39,105 bases of DNA, taken from contig JACOEJ010000024.1 in the NCBI GenBank assembly GCA_024998645.1, forward strand, positions 1 through 39,105, written 5' to 3'. Source of the DNA: Nitrospira sp. (GTDB taxonomy: Bacteria > Nitrospirota > Nitrospiria > Nitrospirales > Nitrospiraceae). This document shows, in pieces, positions 9,428 to 16,370 of the stretch. The translations under genes and the position numbers were made by a program. The number at the start of each line of letters is the position of its first letter. Positions within the stretch are counted from its first letter, which is position 1. Below the pieces are notes generated by a model. The model made no database searches and was not told where the DNA came from. It worked only from the letters and a program-made list of their open reading frames with translations.

Positions 9428-10141
9428 ATGGCGCAGGTGCAGCTTGGCAGCATTGCCGTGGATGTGGTGCTGAAGGACATCAAGAATGTCCATCTCAGCG
9501 TCTATCCTCCAATGGGGAGAGTCCGAATCGCTGCCCCCTCGCGCATGAGTCTCGACACGATCCGTGTGTTTGCCATCTCTAAGCTGAGCTGGATCAAGCA
9601 GCAGCAGAGGAAGTTGCGGGAGCAGAAACGAGAAACTCCACGCGAATATCTGAATCGGGAAAGCCATTACCTTTGGGGGAAGCGCTACTTGCTCACGGTG
9701 CGGGAAGACAACGAGGCTCCGTCAATTGAATTGAAGCACAGCCGGATTCTCTTGCGTGTGCGCCCTGGAACGAGCGAGGAGAGGAAGCAGGCATTGTTTG
9801 AGGAATGGTATCGCGAGCAGCTCAGAAAAGCCGTGCTTCCACTGCTCACCAAGTGGCAGCCACTGATGAGGGTAACGGTCAACCGCTTGTTCGTTCAACG
9901 CATGAAGACGAAATGGGGAAGCTGTAACCCTACGGCAGGTCATATTCGGCTGAATACGGAACTGGCGAAGAAACCGCTGGAATGTCTTGAGTATATCGTC
10001 GTGCACGAGATGGCACATCTCATCGAGCCGACGCATACCCACCGATTCATTGCCTTGATGGATTGCTTCATTCCGAAGTGGCAGTTCTACCGAGAGGCAC
10101 TCAATCGTTTGCCGGTTCGTCACGAGGAGTGGGGCTACTAA
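9428..10141 (+). CDS. YgjP/COG1451-type zinc metallopeptidase domain protein
   Basis: A 237-residue cytoplasmic protein with the YgjP-like (DUF45) metallopeptidase domain. The zinc motif HEMAH is at residues 193-197, with a third ligand H203 in the EPTHTHRF segment. It is preceded by the family-typical KTKWGSC stretch. It has no signal peptide or membrane segment. The start is 2 nt after the hsdR stop. Genes of this family are commonly found beside hsdR in type I loci, but their job is not established; a role in trimming or turning over a restriction subunit is only a guess. It is the last gene of the defence operon. Confidence 0.85.
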   Translation: MAQVQLGSIAVDVVLKDIKNVHLSVYPPMGRVRIAAPSRMSLDTIRVFAISKLSWIKQQQRKLREQKRETPREYLNRESHYLWGKRYLLTVREDNEAPSIELKHSRILLRVRPGTSEERKQALFEEWYREQLRKAVLPLLTKWQPLMRVTVNRLFVQRMKTKWGSCNPTAGHIRLNTELAKKPLECLEYIVVHEMAHLIEPTHTHRFIALMDCFIPKWQFYREALNRLPVRHEEWGY

Positions 10142-10224
10142 GCTGAGAGAAAAGGATGTGCGGGATTCTTTTCATGCGTGCCGTTTGCATGGCTTTCCGG
10201 AAGGGGAGTAGGCTGTTCCTAAGA

Positions 10225-10685
10225 AGTGCTGGGTGCTCCTGGAAAGTGCTGAGAGTTGAGTCCCGAGCGCTGGGTAGAGATATACAGCTCACGGTGGAGC
10301 CTGGAGGCTCTTGATGTGGATCCAGCCACTGATTTCCTTGCTCCTTGTTGTCACTCCCTCCTTTGCTGAGCAAAACTTTTTTGAGCAGTACGAGCGCGAC
10401 TACAACATCTTCAATCCGGCCAGTCAGTATGCGCCGGACAATCCGCTGAATCCCGCGCAGGCCTTCGCGTCGGATAATCCCTTCAACCCGGCCAACCGCT
10501 TTGATCCCGGCAATCCGGTCAACCCAACGAATCGTTACGCACCCGACAATCCGTTCAATCCCGCCAACCGGTACAACCCCAACAATCCCAACACCCCCTT
10601 CGCCCCACTCAACCGCTCGCGCTGACCTCCGGAAGAAACATCCAAGAGTGCTGAGTCCTCCTGGGAAATGCTGGATCCTGAGTCC
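10225..10685. repeat. 39-bp imperfect direct repeats flanking the second Asn-Pro repeat gene
   Basis: The 39-bp segment at 10225-10263 recurs at 10647-10685 with 30 of 39 bases the same. Both start AGTGCTG and end GAGTCC. One copy lies about 50 nt before the small secreted gene and the other about 20 nt after it. They may be remnants of a duplication or part of a dispersed intergenic repeat. No function can be assigned. Confidence 0.4.
10314..10625 (+). CDS. Small secreted protein with 12-residue Asn-Pro tandem repeats
   Basis: A 103-residue protein of unknown function. The ATG at 10314 has GGAGG at 10303-10307, 6 nt upstream. The overlapping TTG at 10311 would sit too close to that site. 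The signal peptide covers residues 1-18 (ending TPSFA). From residue 42 a 12-residue unit of the form D-N-P-F-N-P-A-N-R-Y-x-P is repeated about five times (nt 10437-10616, 36-bp period), with the last unit degenerate. It resembles the N-P-F repeat protein at 270-704 in size, secretion and motif style, though the repeat period differs. It contains no cysteines. It lies just after the restriction operon on the same strand but is separated from it by 172 nt, so it is probably not part of it. Confidence 0.7.
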   Translation: MWIQPLISLLLVVTPSFAEQNFFEQYERDYNIFNPASQYAPDNPLNPAQAFASDNPFNPANRFDPGNPVNPTNRYAPDNPFNPANRYNPNNPNTPFAPLNRSR

Positions 10686-10812
10686 TGTACCAAGCAACAG
10701 TTCCAGGAACCATTCTCATCCACAGCGCGGAGAGACGCCTCTTTGCTCACGGGTCTGTTGTTACAGCGGGTTGCTGTGAGGGGCGAAGGGAAACGAGAGA
10801 TTAGGTGATGAG

Positions 10813-10889
10813 TGGTGCGCCCGACAGGACTTGAACCTGTAACCTTCTGATCCGTAGTCAGATGCTCTATCCAATTGAGCTACGGGCGC
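10813..10889 (-). tRNA. tRNA-Arg (anticodon ACG)
   Basis: Read on the minus strand this is a complete 77-nt tRNA. The 7-bp acceptor stem is GCGCCCG / CGGGCGC. The D arm, the 5-bp anticodon stem TCTGA/TCAGA with loop CTACGGA (anticodon ACG), and a T arm with TTCAAGT are all present, and CCA is encoded. The ACG anticodon reads CGN arginine codons after A34-to-inosine editing. It stands alone, 187 nt from the second Asn-Pro repeat gene. Genes of this kind are common integration points for islands, but no repeated 3' tRNA fragment was noticed nearby. Confidence 0.97.
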
Positions 10890-10943
10890 ATGGTCTCTTG
10901 GGTACGAAGCGGTAAGGCCCCAGACAGCAAGAGGTAGGGCGTG

Positions 10944-10973
10944 GTTATACATGGCCGAGCTCATATGGGTCAA
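10944..10973 (-). promoter_or_regulatory. Sigma70-type promoter of tRNA-Arg
   Basis: On the minus strand TTGACC (10973-10968) is followed after 18 nt by TATAAC (10949-10944). Each box matches the consensus at 5 of 6 positions. The -10 box ends about 54 nt before the first base of the tRNA, leaving a leader for RNase P processing. No other minus-strand gene starts here. Confidence 0.7.
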
Positions 10974-11028
10974 GTCAGCGCGATCTGTTCCGGTTCACGG
11001 TCGACCGGGCGCACCCTGAATGGTTTGC

Positions 11029-14000
11029 CTATCGGTTGATCGCCGCCTCTGCGGTGAAAGGGCTTTCATTTCCACTCGTGTCTACGGCGGTGAGGGCAAA
11101 GTAATAGATGACACCTATCGGGAGACTAGCGACTGTATAGGAGGTTGCCGTTCCCACGCTCATGGAATTTGTATACGTTCTGGAGCGGGTTCCGTAGTAC
11201 ACGCGGTAATATGCCAGGTCCGGTTCGGTATTCCTGTTCCATGAGAGTGCGACCGATGCGGTTCCCGTTGTGGGCGGCGGGGTAGTGGACGTTGTCGTGG
11301 CAGGGGAGAAGGTGATCGTGGGGTCGAAGGCGGTCGAGTCGGCGCCGTTATTACCGTCGGCGCCGCGGTTGATGACGAAATCCAGACTATCTCCGGCGGC
11401 TACGGTGGCCGTCAGGTTGAATGCGATTCCCGTCGTGTTGCCGTTGGCAATGGGCTGTTGCCAGAGAGTCGTGGTGCCTTTGCGGATCGCGACGGTGACG
11501 CCGCCGCCGCCACTGGTGTCTTTATCGCTTGCGGTTCCGGTGATTTGGACGGTTCCCGCCCCGGGCGCGACCCAGCGGCGAACTGCGTCGCCGTTCATTC
11601 CGGGATGCCCCCAGTCGGCTGCCAGGAGGAGATAGGGTTCTGCGCCCTGCCAATAGTTGACCGCGGTATTGAAGGTCAAGCGGGTGCCCGCAGAGTCGAG
11701 ATAAAACCAGCCCCGCTGCCCCTGCACGGCGGAAAAGTCGGTCGAGGCCCGATAGGTCGTCGGGGAGGTCGAGGGCGGTGGCGTCGTGCTAGGGGGCGGG
11801 GTGGTGCTGGTGCCGGTCTGGGAGAAGGTGATCGTGGGGTCGAAGGCGGTCGAGTCGGCGCCGTTATTGCCATCGGCGCCGCGGTTGATGACGAAATCCA
11901 GACTATCTCCGGCGGCTACGGTGGCCGTCAGGTTGAATGCGATTCCCGTCGTGTTGCCGTTGGCAATGGGCTGTTGCCAGAGAGTCGTGGTGCCTTTGCG
12001 GATCGCGACGGTGACGCCGCCGCCGCCACTGGTGTCTTTATCGCTTGCGGTTCCGGTGATTTGGACGGTTCCCGCCCCGGGCGCGACCCAGCGGCGAACT
12101 GCGTCGCCGTTCATTCCGGGATGCCCCCAGTCGGCTGCCAGGAGGAGATAGGGTTCTGCGCCCTGCCAATAGTTGACCGCGGTATTGAAGGTCAAGCGGG
12201 TGCCCGCAGAGTCGAGATAAAACCAGCCCCGCTGCCCCTGCACGGCGGAAAAGTCGGTCGAGGCCTTGTACGTAGACACGACCGGGGAAGAGACGACTGA
12301 AAGTGCAGACATGATGGTCGATGTCGGATTGGTGAGTGTCGATGTCGTCGCGGTGGTGGTGGTTGAAGTGGAGGCCGCCGGAGAGGTGGAGGGGGTTGTC
12401 GCGGACCCGCCTCCCTGCATCATTGGGGGGATTTCCGTTGCGGTCAGTGCCCGGCTTAAGACTCGAACGTCGTCAAGGACGCCATTGAAGGGGTATCCGC
12501 TGTCGCCGCGTTTCCCCAAAATCAGAGGGGAGGGATTCGTTGTGCGAATCCGGTTGATCGGCTGTTCTGCGGCTGCCACTCCGTCAACGTAGAGCCGCAA
12601 CGTGGCATTGTCATACGTGAGCGCGAGGTGGTGCCATTGGCCCGGCGCGATCGCGGCCCCCCTCAGGTAATAACTGTTTTGGGCGCCATCTCCGATATTG
12701 AGGAGCGCAATCGGCCTTCCCGCGGTGTCGACGGCGAGTCCATAATATCCGTCCGTCCATTCGTGGAGGCCGACATTGGCTAAGGTGGAATACACGTTGG
12801 CGCTTGAGAAGCTGGCGGCATTCATCCACAGCGAAAGTGTCAGTTTCTGCGGAGAGAGGGATCCAGGGTTGGGGATGGTCACGAAATCATCCGTTCCGTC
12901 GAAGCGAAGGCCTCCGCCACTGTGTCCCGTGGTCCAAACCGGTCCGTTGGTCAGCGTGCCGTTGAGACCATTTCCGGATTTATCAGCCGTGGTCAGGCCC
13001 GTTCCTTCTTCAAATGTCCACGAGCCAGCGTCTGTGGCGTTGGAGGCTATGGGCGCAGAAAGCCCACCGGTCGATTTGAGATACAGCACGGCCGGGCCGC
13101 TGAACGGCGGGGTGAAGACTTGTGGGCCTCCGGGAGCGCCGACGGTGCCCGTGGCAGCGACTGCACCGGTGGTCGGGTTGAACCATTCGTAGGTGTAGGT
13201 GCCGGACACGAGATCAACGGAGAAGTTTCCGGATCCCGGCTGGTAGGCCATGTACTCGCGACCGGGGCTGGCCAGGCAGTAGCCGGTCGTCGAGAGCGCG
13301 CTTCTAGGCGACGCGGCGGCCAGGTCCATTCGTGTGGCGTAGGAACGTGTTTGACCCATGGCGGATCGTCCCGCTACGAATCCGGCCGAGCCGAGCATGT
13401 CCTCCACAAGGATGGGATGGTGCCCGCGCAGGAAGCTTTTCCATACCCACATGCTTGTCGCCGACGGATTGTTTTGAAAGAGCGCGTAGCCGAGATGGTC
13501 TGTGTCGAGGATGCTGATCTTGGTTCCGTCGGTTGCCGGAGGGCTGCTGATGAGTGGGTCGCCGGTGTTTTCGAGCGACCCCGCTGCGAAAGACAGCCAA
13601 TCCGCCGGACTATTGAGGAGGGCTGTGTTGCCGGTGCCTTGAGCTCCGGTCATTCCTACGGCATGTTGGGAGGCCTTCCCTGCCTCGTATGCTCTGATCA
13701 GTGTCGTCATGTGTGATTGCCACGCGGGGTCGCCGGGCTGGTCGGCATTGGAGAGTTCGAAGATGACGTTATTCAGATCGTTGACCGTGTCCACGACCTT
13801 CCGGACGTAGGCGTCTTGAAGCTGTGTGACGGCGGCCAGCTGCAGGGTATGCGTTTCTTCGCCGTTGCCGTTCCCGTTCGGATCTCCGTTGATGCCGTTG
13901 ACGTTGTTGTTCGTATTGTAGGGGTGGTAGCGCCACACGTTCCGGCCGGGCGTGAGCGTATTGGCATTCCAGACATCCCGGAAATTAAACAACATGATGC

Positions 14001-14493
14001 TGACGTAGATGCCGCGGTCTCGGGCCGCGATGACACGTGCGCGCAATCGATCAAAGTACGTTTGATCGAATTGCGCCAGGTTGAATTTAGGGGATCCGTC
14101 TGCAGCGATGCCCGGCCCTGTTCGGGCGTAGGGCAGGGGGGCGGCTTTCTGATACCAGGGGGCGCTTCCGGTGAAGCCGGGGGCCGGCATGAGGGCGACG
14201 TCGGCCTGGGGAGATTCGGCGGTCCAGAGGCGAATAAAGTTGTGATTGTTGGATTGTAACTTGTCGAGGTAGGCCGAAAAGTTGAATGTGACCGAGTTTC
14301 CGTCCTGAAGGTTTTGCCAGACATGTGATCCGGTCAAATAGACAGGGCGTCCTGTCGCGTCGGCGAAGTATCGCGGGTTTGTCGGATGGATCCGCAGCGG
14401 ACCGGAGGTCGGGCCGGTTTGAGCGTGCAGGGTTGTCGCGAAACACGTTGCGAAGAGGACTGCACCCAGCACACGAAGAATATTTCCAGGCAT
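11029..14493 (-). CDS. Large secreted glycosidase-like protein with LamG, duplicated modules and fibronectin III domain
   Basis: A 1154-residue secreted protein. The signal peptide is about residues 1-24 (ending TTLHA). Residues ~30-470 look like a DUF4038 / apiosidase-like TIM-barrel glycosidase domain (RPVYLTGSHVWQNLQDG, NFIRLWTAES), followed by a short beta domain (EYMAYQPGSGNFSVDL). Residues ~485-695 form a LamG/concanavalin-type lectin domain (SWTFEEGTG, LRFDGTDDFVTIP, LYVDGVAA). A Thr/Ser-rich linker follows. Two copies of the same ~149-residue module (about 744-892 and 916-1064) are identical in protein sequence. Residues 1065-1154 are a fibronectin III-like domain (VALSWNRNTEPDLAYYRVYYG). 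It probably binds or cleaves polysaccharide outside the cell; substrate and activity are unknown. It is transcribed alone. Confidence 0.85.
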   Translation of the reverse strand: MPGNILRVLGAVLFATCFATTLHAQTGPTSGPLRIHPTNPRYFADATGRPVYLTGSHVWQNLQDGNSVTFNFSAYLDKLQSNNHNFIRLWTAESPQADVALMPAPGFTGSAPWYQKAAPLPYARTGPGIAADGSPKFNLAQFDQTYFDRLRARVIAARDRGIYVSIMLFNFRDVWNANTLTPGRNVWRYHPYNTNNNVNGINGDPNGNGNGEETHTLQLAAVTQLQDAYVRKVVDTVNDLNNVIFELSNADQPGDPAWQSHMTTLIRAYEAGKASQHAVGMTGAQGTGNTALLNSPADWLSFAAGSLENTGDPLISSPPATDGTKISILDTDHLGYALFQNNPSATSMWVWKSFLRGHHPILVEDMLGSAGFVAGRSAMGQTRSYATRMDLAAASPRSALSTTGYCLASPGREYMAYQPGSGNFSVDLVSGTYTYEWFNPTTGAVAATGTVGAPGGPQVFTPPFSGPAVLYLKSTGGLSAPIASNATDAGSWTFEEGTGLTTADKSGNGLNGTLTNGPVWTTGHSGGGLRFDGTDDFVTIPNPGSLSPQKLTLSLWMNAASFSSANVYSTLANVGLHEWTDGYYGLAVDTAGRPIALLNIGDGAQNSYYLRGAAIAPGQWHHLALTYDNATLRLYVDGVAAAEQPINRIRTTNPSPLILGKRGDSGYPFNGVLDDVRVLSRALTATEIPPMMQGGGSATTPSTSPAASTSTTTTATTSTLTNPTSTIMSALSVVSSPVVSTYKASTDFSAVQGQRGWFYLDSAGTRLTFNTAVNYWQGAEPYLLLAADWGHPGMNGDAVRRWVAPGAGTVQITGTASDKDTSGGGGVTVAIRKGTTTLWQQPIANGNTTGIAFNLTATVAAGDSLDFVINRGADGNNGADSTAFDPTITFSQTGTSTTPPPSTTPPPSTSPTTYRASTDFSAVQGQRGWFYLDSAGTRLTFNTAVNYWQGAEPYLLLAADWGHPGMNGDAVRRWVAPGAGTVQITGTASDKDTSGGGGVTVAIRKGTTTLWQQPIANGNTTGIAFNLTATVAAGDSLDFVINRGADGNNGADSTAFDPTITFSPATTTSTTPPPTTGTASVALSWNRNTEPDLAYYRVYYGTRSRTYTNSMSVGTATSYTVASLPIGVIYYFALTAVDTSGNESPFTAEAAINR
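11304..11749. repeat. 446-bp tandem duplication, copy 1
   Basis: This stretch inside the large secreted protein gene is the same as 11820-12265 except for two bases (11353 versus 11869, and 11356 versus 11872). Both differences are synonymous. It encodes the C-terminal of the two 149-residue modules. The copies start 516 bp apart and are joined by a Pro/Thr/Ser linker. Confidence 0.95.
11820..12265. repeat. 446-bp tandem duplication, copy 2
   Basis: Second copy of the in-frame duplication at 11304-11749, with 444 of 446 bases identical. It encodes the N-terminal of the two modules, which have a beta-rich, secreted-domain look (VQGQRGWFYLDSAG, VRRWVAPGAGTVQITG). Confidence 0.95.
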
Positions 14494-15072
14494 GTGTTAC
14501 ACCTTGAACCAGCGTGAATTGTTACAACGACGATGTCGCTTGAATGGGCCGTTCGCGATGTGCAGTCAGCTGGTCCAGTGATCAGAGGGCAGGTGATCCA
14601 CTTTTCAATGCCGACAAACAACCGAGAGGGAACCCTTGCGGGGGTGGCTTGAGCAATGACCGTGCCGTTGTCTCTGTGAGCGAATTTATTTCGAAAAACC
14701 CGTGAAATGCCTGCGAAACGGCTTGAGATCAGGACCTGCGACTCGCGGCGGCATTGAGAGCCGATTTGCGGGCTGTAGGATTGTACGCGGAGGCCTTCAC
14801 CGGTGAATGTGGAGAGGAGAAATGTGGAGGTCCTTTGCGATAGACCCCGGATTGCAATCAGTCGGGGGACTCGATGGAGGATTGCTGAGAGGAGTGTTGG
14901 TCCTCTGCAAGAGCTGAAGGATGATCCCGGGAGCTGTCGCGGAAGCGATTGCCTGCGCATGCGGTCCTGGAGGCCATGGAGCGGATGAGTAAAACGCTAT
15001 TCAGCGGCGAGGTGCTCAGGTATGATTTGGAGGATTCCGTTGTAGGAGCAACAGGCCGGAGCATGGTCACCG
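14494..15072. other. 579-bp divergent intergenic region without a supported gene
   Basis: This region separates the divergently transcribed large secreted protein gene (-) and the small membrane protein gene (+). No open frame here has a ribosome binding site or recognisable protein features. The only promoter-like element noticed is an extended -10, GGTATGAT, with TATGAT at 15021-15026 on the + strand, about 47 nt before the next gene. It has no good -35 box. No RNA fold or repeat was convincing. Confidence 0.5.
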
Positions 15073-15339
15073 ATGCACACACATCAAACTGAACCGCACG
15101 GTCATGATGACGGGAGCGGCTGCTCGTCTCCGGGGAATTCCTGGAGACTGTGGGGCGCGCTCCTTGTCGGCACGGTTTTGGTGGCCGTCATCGGGACCTG
15201 GTTGGTGTGGTTCTCTTTCGTGCTCCAGCGTCAGCTCAATGAGACGGATATCCGGTCTGCCTGTCAGCGGGTGATGCCGGAGACAGTCGAGCGATGTGTT
15301 GATACAGTGGTCATTCAGCGGGGAGGGATGAGACGGTGA
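15073..15339 (+). CDS. Small His-rich single-pass membrane protein
   Basis: An 88-residue protein. It has a polar N-terminus with several histidines (MHTHQTEPHGHDDG), one hydrophobic segment at about residues 27-51 (LWGALLVGTVLVAVIGTWLVWF), and a C-terminal tail with two cysteines (ACQRV, ERCVDTV). The stop codon overlaps the GTG start of the downstream outer-membrane barrel gene by 4 nt, so the two are translationally coupled. No family is recognised. A GGAG lies about 11 nt before the ATG. Confidence 0.65.
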   Translation: MHTHQTEPHGHDDGSGCSSPGNSWRLWGALLVGTVLVAVIGTWLVWFSFVLQRQLNETDIRSACQRVMPETVERCVDTVVIQRGGMRR

Positions 15340-16346
15340 GTCAATCTACGATGCGCAAGGGTGTCATTTTCGGGATGATGATCGGGATGATGATCGGGAT
15401 GAGCCTCCTGTCTGCTCCGGTATTGTCCTCGGCTGAAGAGGTTGAGCCGGCGTCCCGGCAGCGCGTCGAGCTGTCGCTCAAATCCTGGATGTTTACGAAC
15501 GGCGAAACCAAGTGGAGTCACGATGCCTCGGGGCTCGATTCACGACTGGGTAATCCCACATCGAAGCTGACCTACAAAGACAACAATACGCAGATCATGG
15601 AGCTGGGGGCCAGGATCAATTTATCGCGCCGCTGGTTTCTGCGAGGGGAGGTCGGGTTTTCGGTCGAATTCGATCGCGGGAAAATGACCGACGATGATTA
15701 TCTCTCAACCGGCGGACAGCATCTCTTTTCGCGAACCAACAGTGACACGACGGGACACGGAACCTGGTATCTCAACCTCGATGGAGGCGGGCGGGTGGCC
15801 GAATTTGCGGGGAACCGGGGATATCTGGATGTGTTCGGGGGATTCCAGTATTGGCGAACCAGGTATGAGGCGAGCGGTGTGTACCAGGAGGTGTGTAACC
15901 CTTCGGGAGCGTTTACCTGTGGCTCCGGGACGGTACGTCCTGCGGCAGTGTTAGCGATCGTGAATACAACCAACTGGATTACGCCGGTTCGAGTGGGGGT
16001 GCAAACGGAGTATCGGCTTGCCCGGTGGTTCAGTCTCGAAGGCCGCGCGGCGGTGAGTCCGATCAGCATCGTGTATAACGAAGATAACCATGTCCTGCGC
16101 ACGGACCTTCAGAATCCCAGCTTTACGATGTGGGGTATCGGGGCCAGTGCCAATGTCGATGCCGGCCTCAAGTTTATGCTGACGAAGAATCTTGCGCTGA
16201 CCGGCGGGTACCGTGTGTGGTGGAATAGAACGTATTCGGGGACGTGGGAAAATCATCCGGTCGGAGCGGCCTCAGAATCCGCACCGCTGAGAGAATTGCA
16301 GACCATCCGTCACGGCGCCACGTTCGGTCTTACCGCAGCGTTTTGA
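15336..16346 (+). CDS. Outer-membrane beta-barrel protein resembling omptin proteases
   Basis: A 336-residue protein. The GTG start is supported by GGGGAGGG about 8 nt upstream; an in-frame ATG at 15351 is the alternative. The signal peptide (ending VLSSA) contains the repeat GMMIGMMIGM, from a 12-bp direct repeat at 15371-15394. The rest alternates polar and aromatic residues like a barrel and ends in Phe (GLTAAF), the usual outer-membrane signal. It resembles the omptin family (OmpT/Pla) in the stretch leading to KMTDDDYL, where D119 and D121 match OmpT D83/D85 (VDQDW). D250-N-H252 in YNEDNHVL matches the OmpT D210/H212 dyad. This comparison was made by eye from memory. If correct, it is a surface endopeptidase; otherwise it is an uncharacterised porin-like barrel. 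Confidence 0.7.
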   Translation: MSQSTMRKGVIFGMMIGMMIGMSLLSAPVLSSAEEVEPASRQRVELSLKSWMFTNGETKWSHDASGLDSRLGNPTSKLTYKDNNTQIMELGARINLSRRWFLRGEVGFSVEFDRGKMTDDDYLSTGGQHLFSRTNSDTTGHGTWYLNLDGGGRVAEFAGNRGYLDVFGGFQYWRTRYEASGVYQEVCNPSGAFTCGSGTVRPAAVLAIVNTTNWITPVRVGVQTEYRLARWFSLEGRAAVSPISIVYNEDNHVLRTDLQNPSFTMWGIGASANVDAGLKFMLTKNLALTGGYRVWWNRTYSGTWENHPVGAASESAPLRELQTIRHGATFGLTAAF

Positions 16347-16370
16347 TCTGATCTCGCTGTCGTTCGATGT

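Noticed and set aside
10813..10889. tRNA-Arg as the attachment site of an integrated island carrying the restriction operon
   Set aside because: No integrase gene and no repeated tRNA 3' end were noticed in the window, so the proximity alone is not enough.
11304..12265. Duplicated 446-bp segments as a pair of insertion sequences
   Set aside because: No terminal inverted repeats or transposase; the copies are in frame and encode modules of one secreted protein.
11458..12300. 280-codon plus-strand open frame opposite the secreted glycosidase-like gene
   Set aside because: It covers the 446-bp duplication, so its repeats simply mirror the opposite-strand modules; the composition is Gly/Arg-rich and not protein-like.
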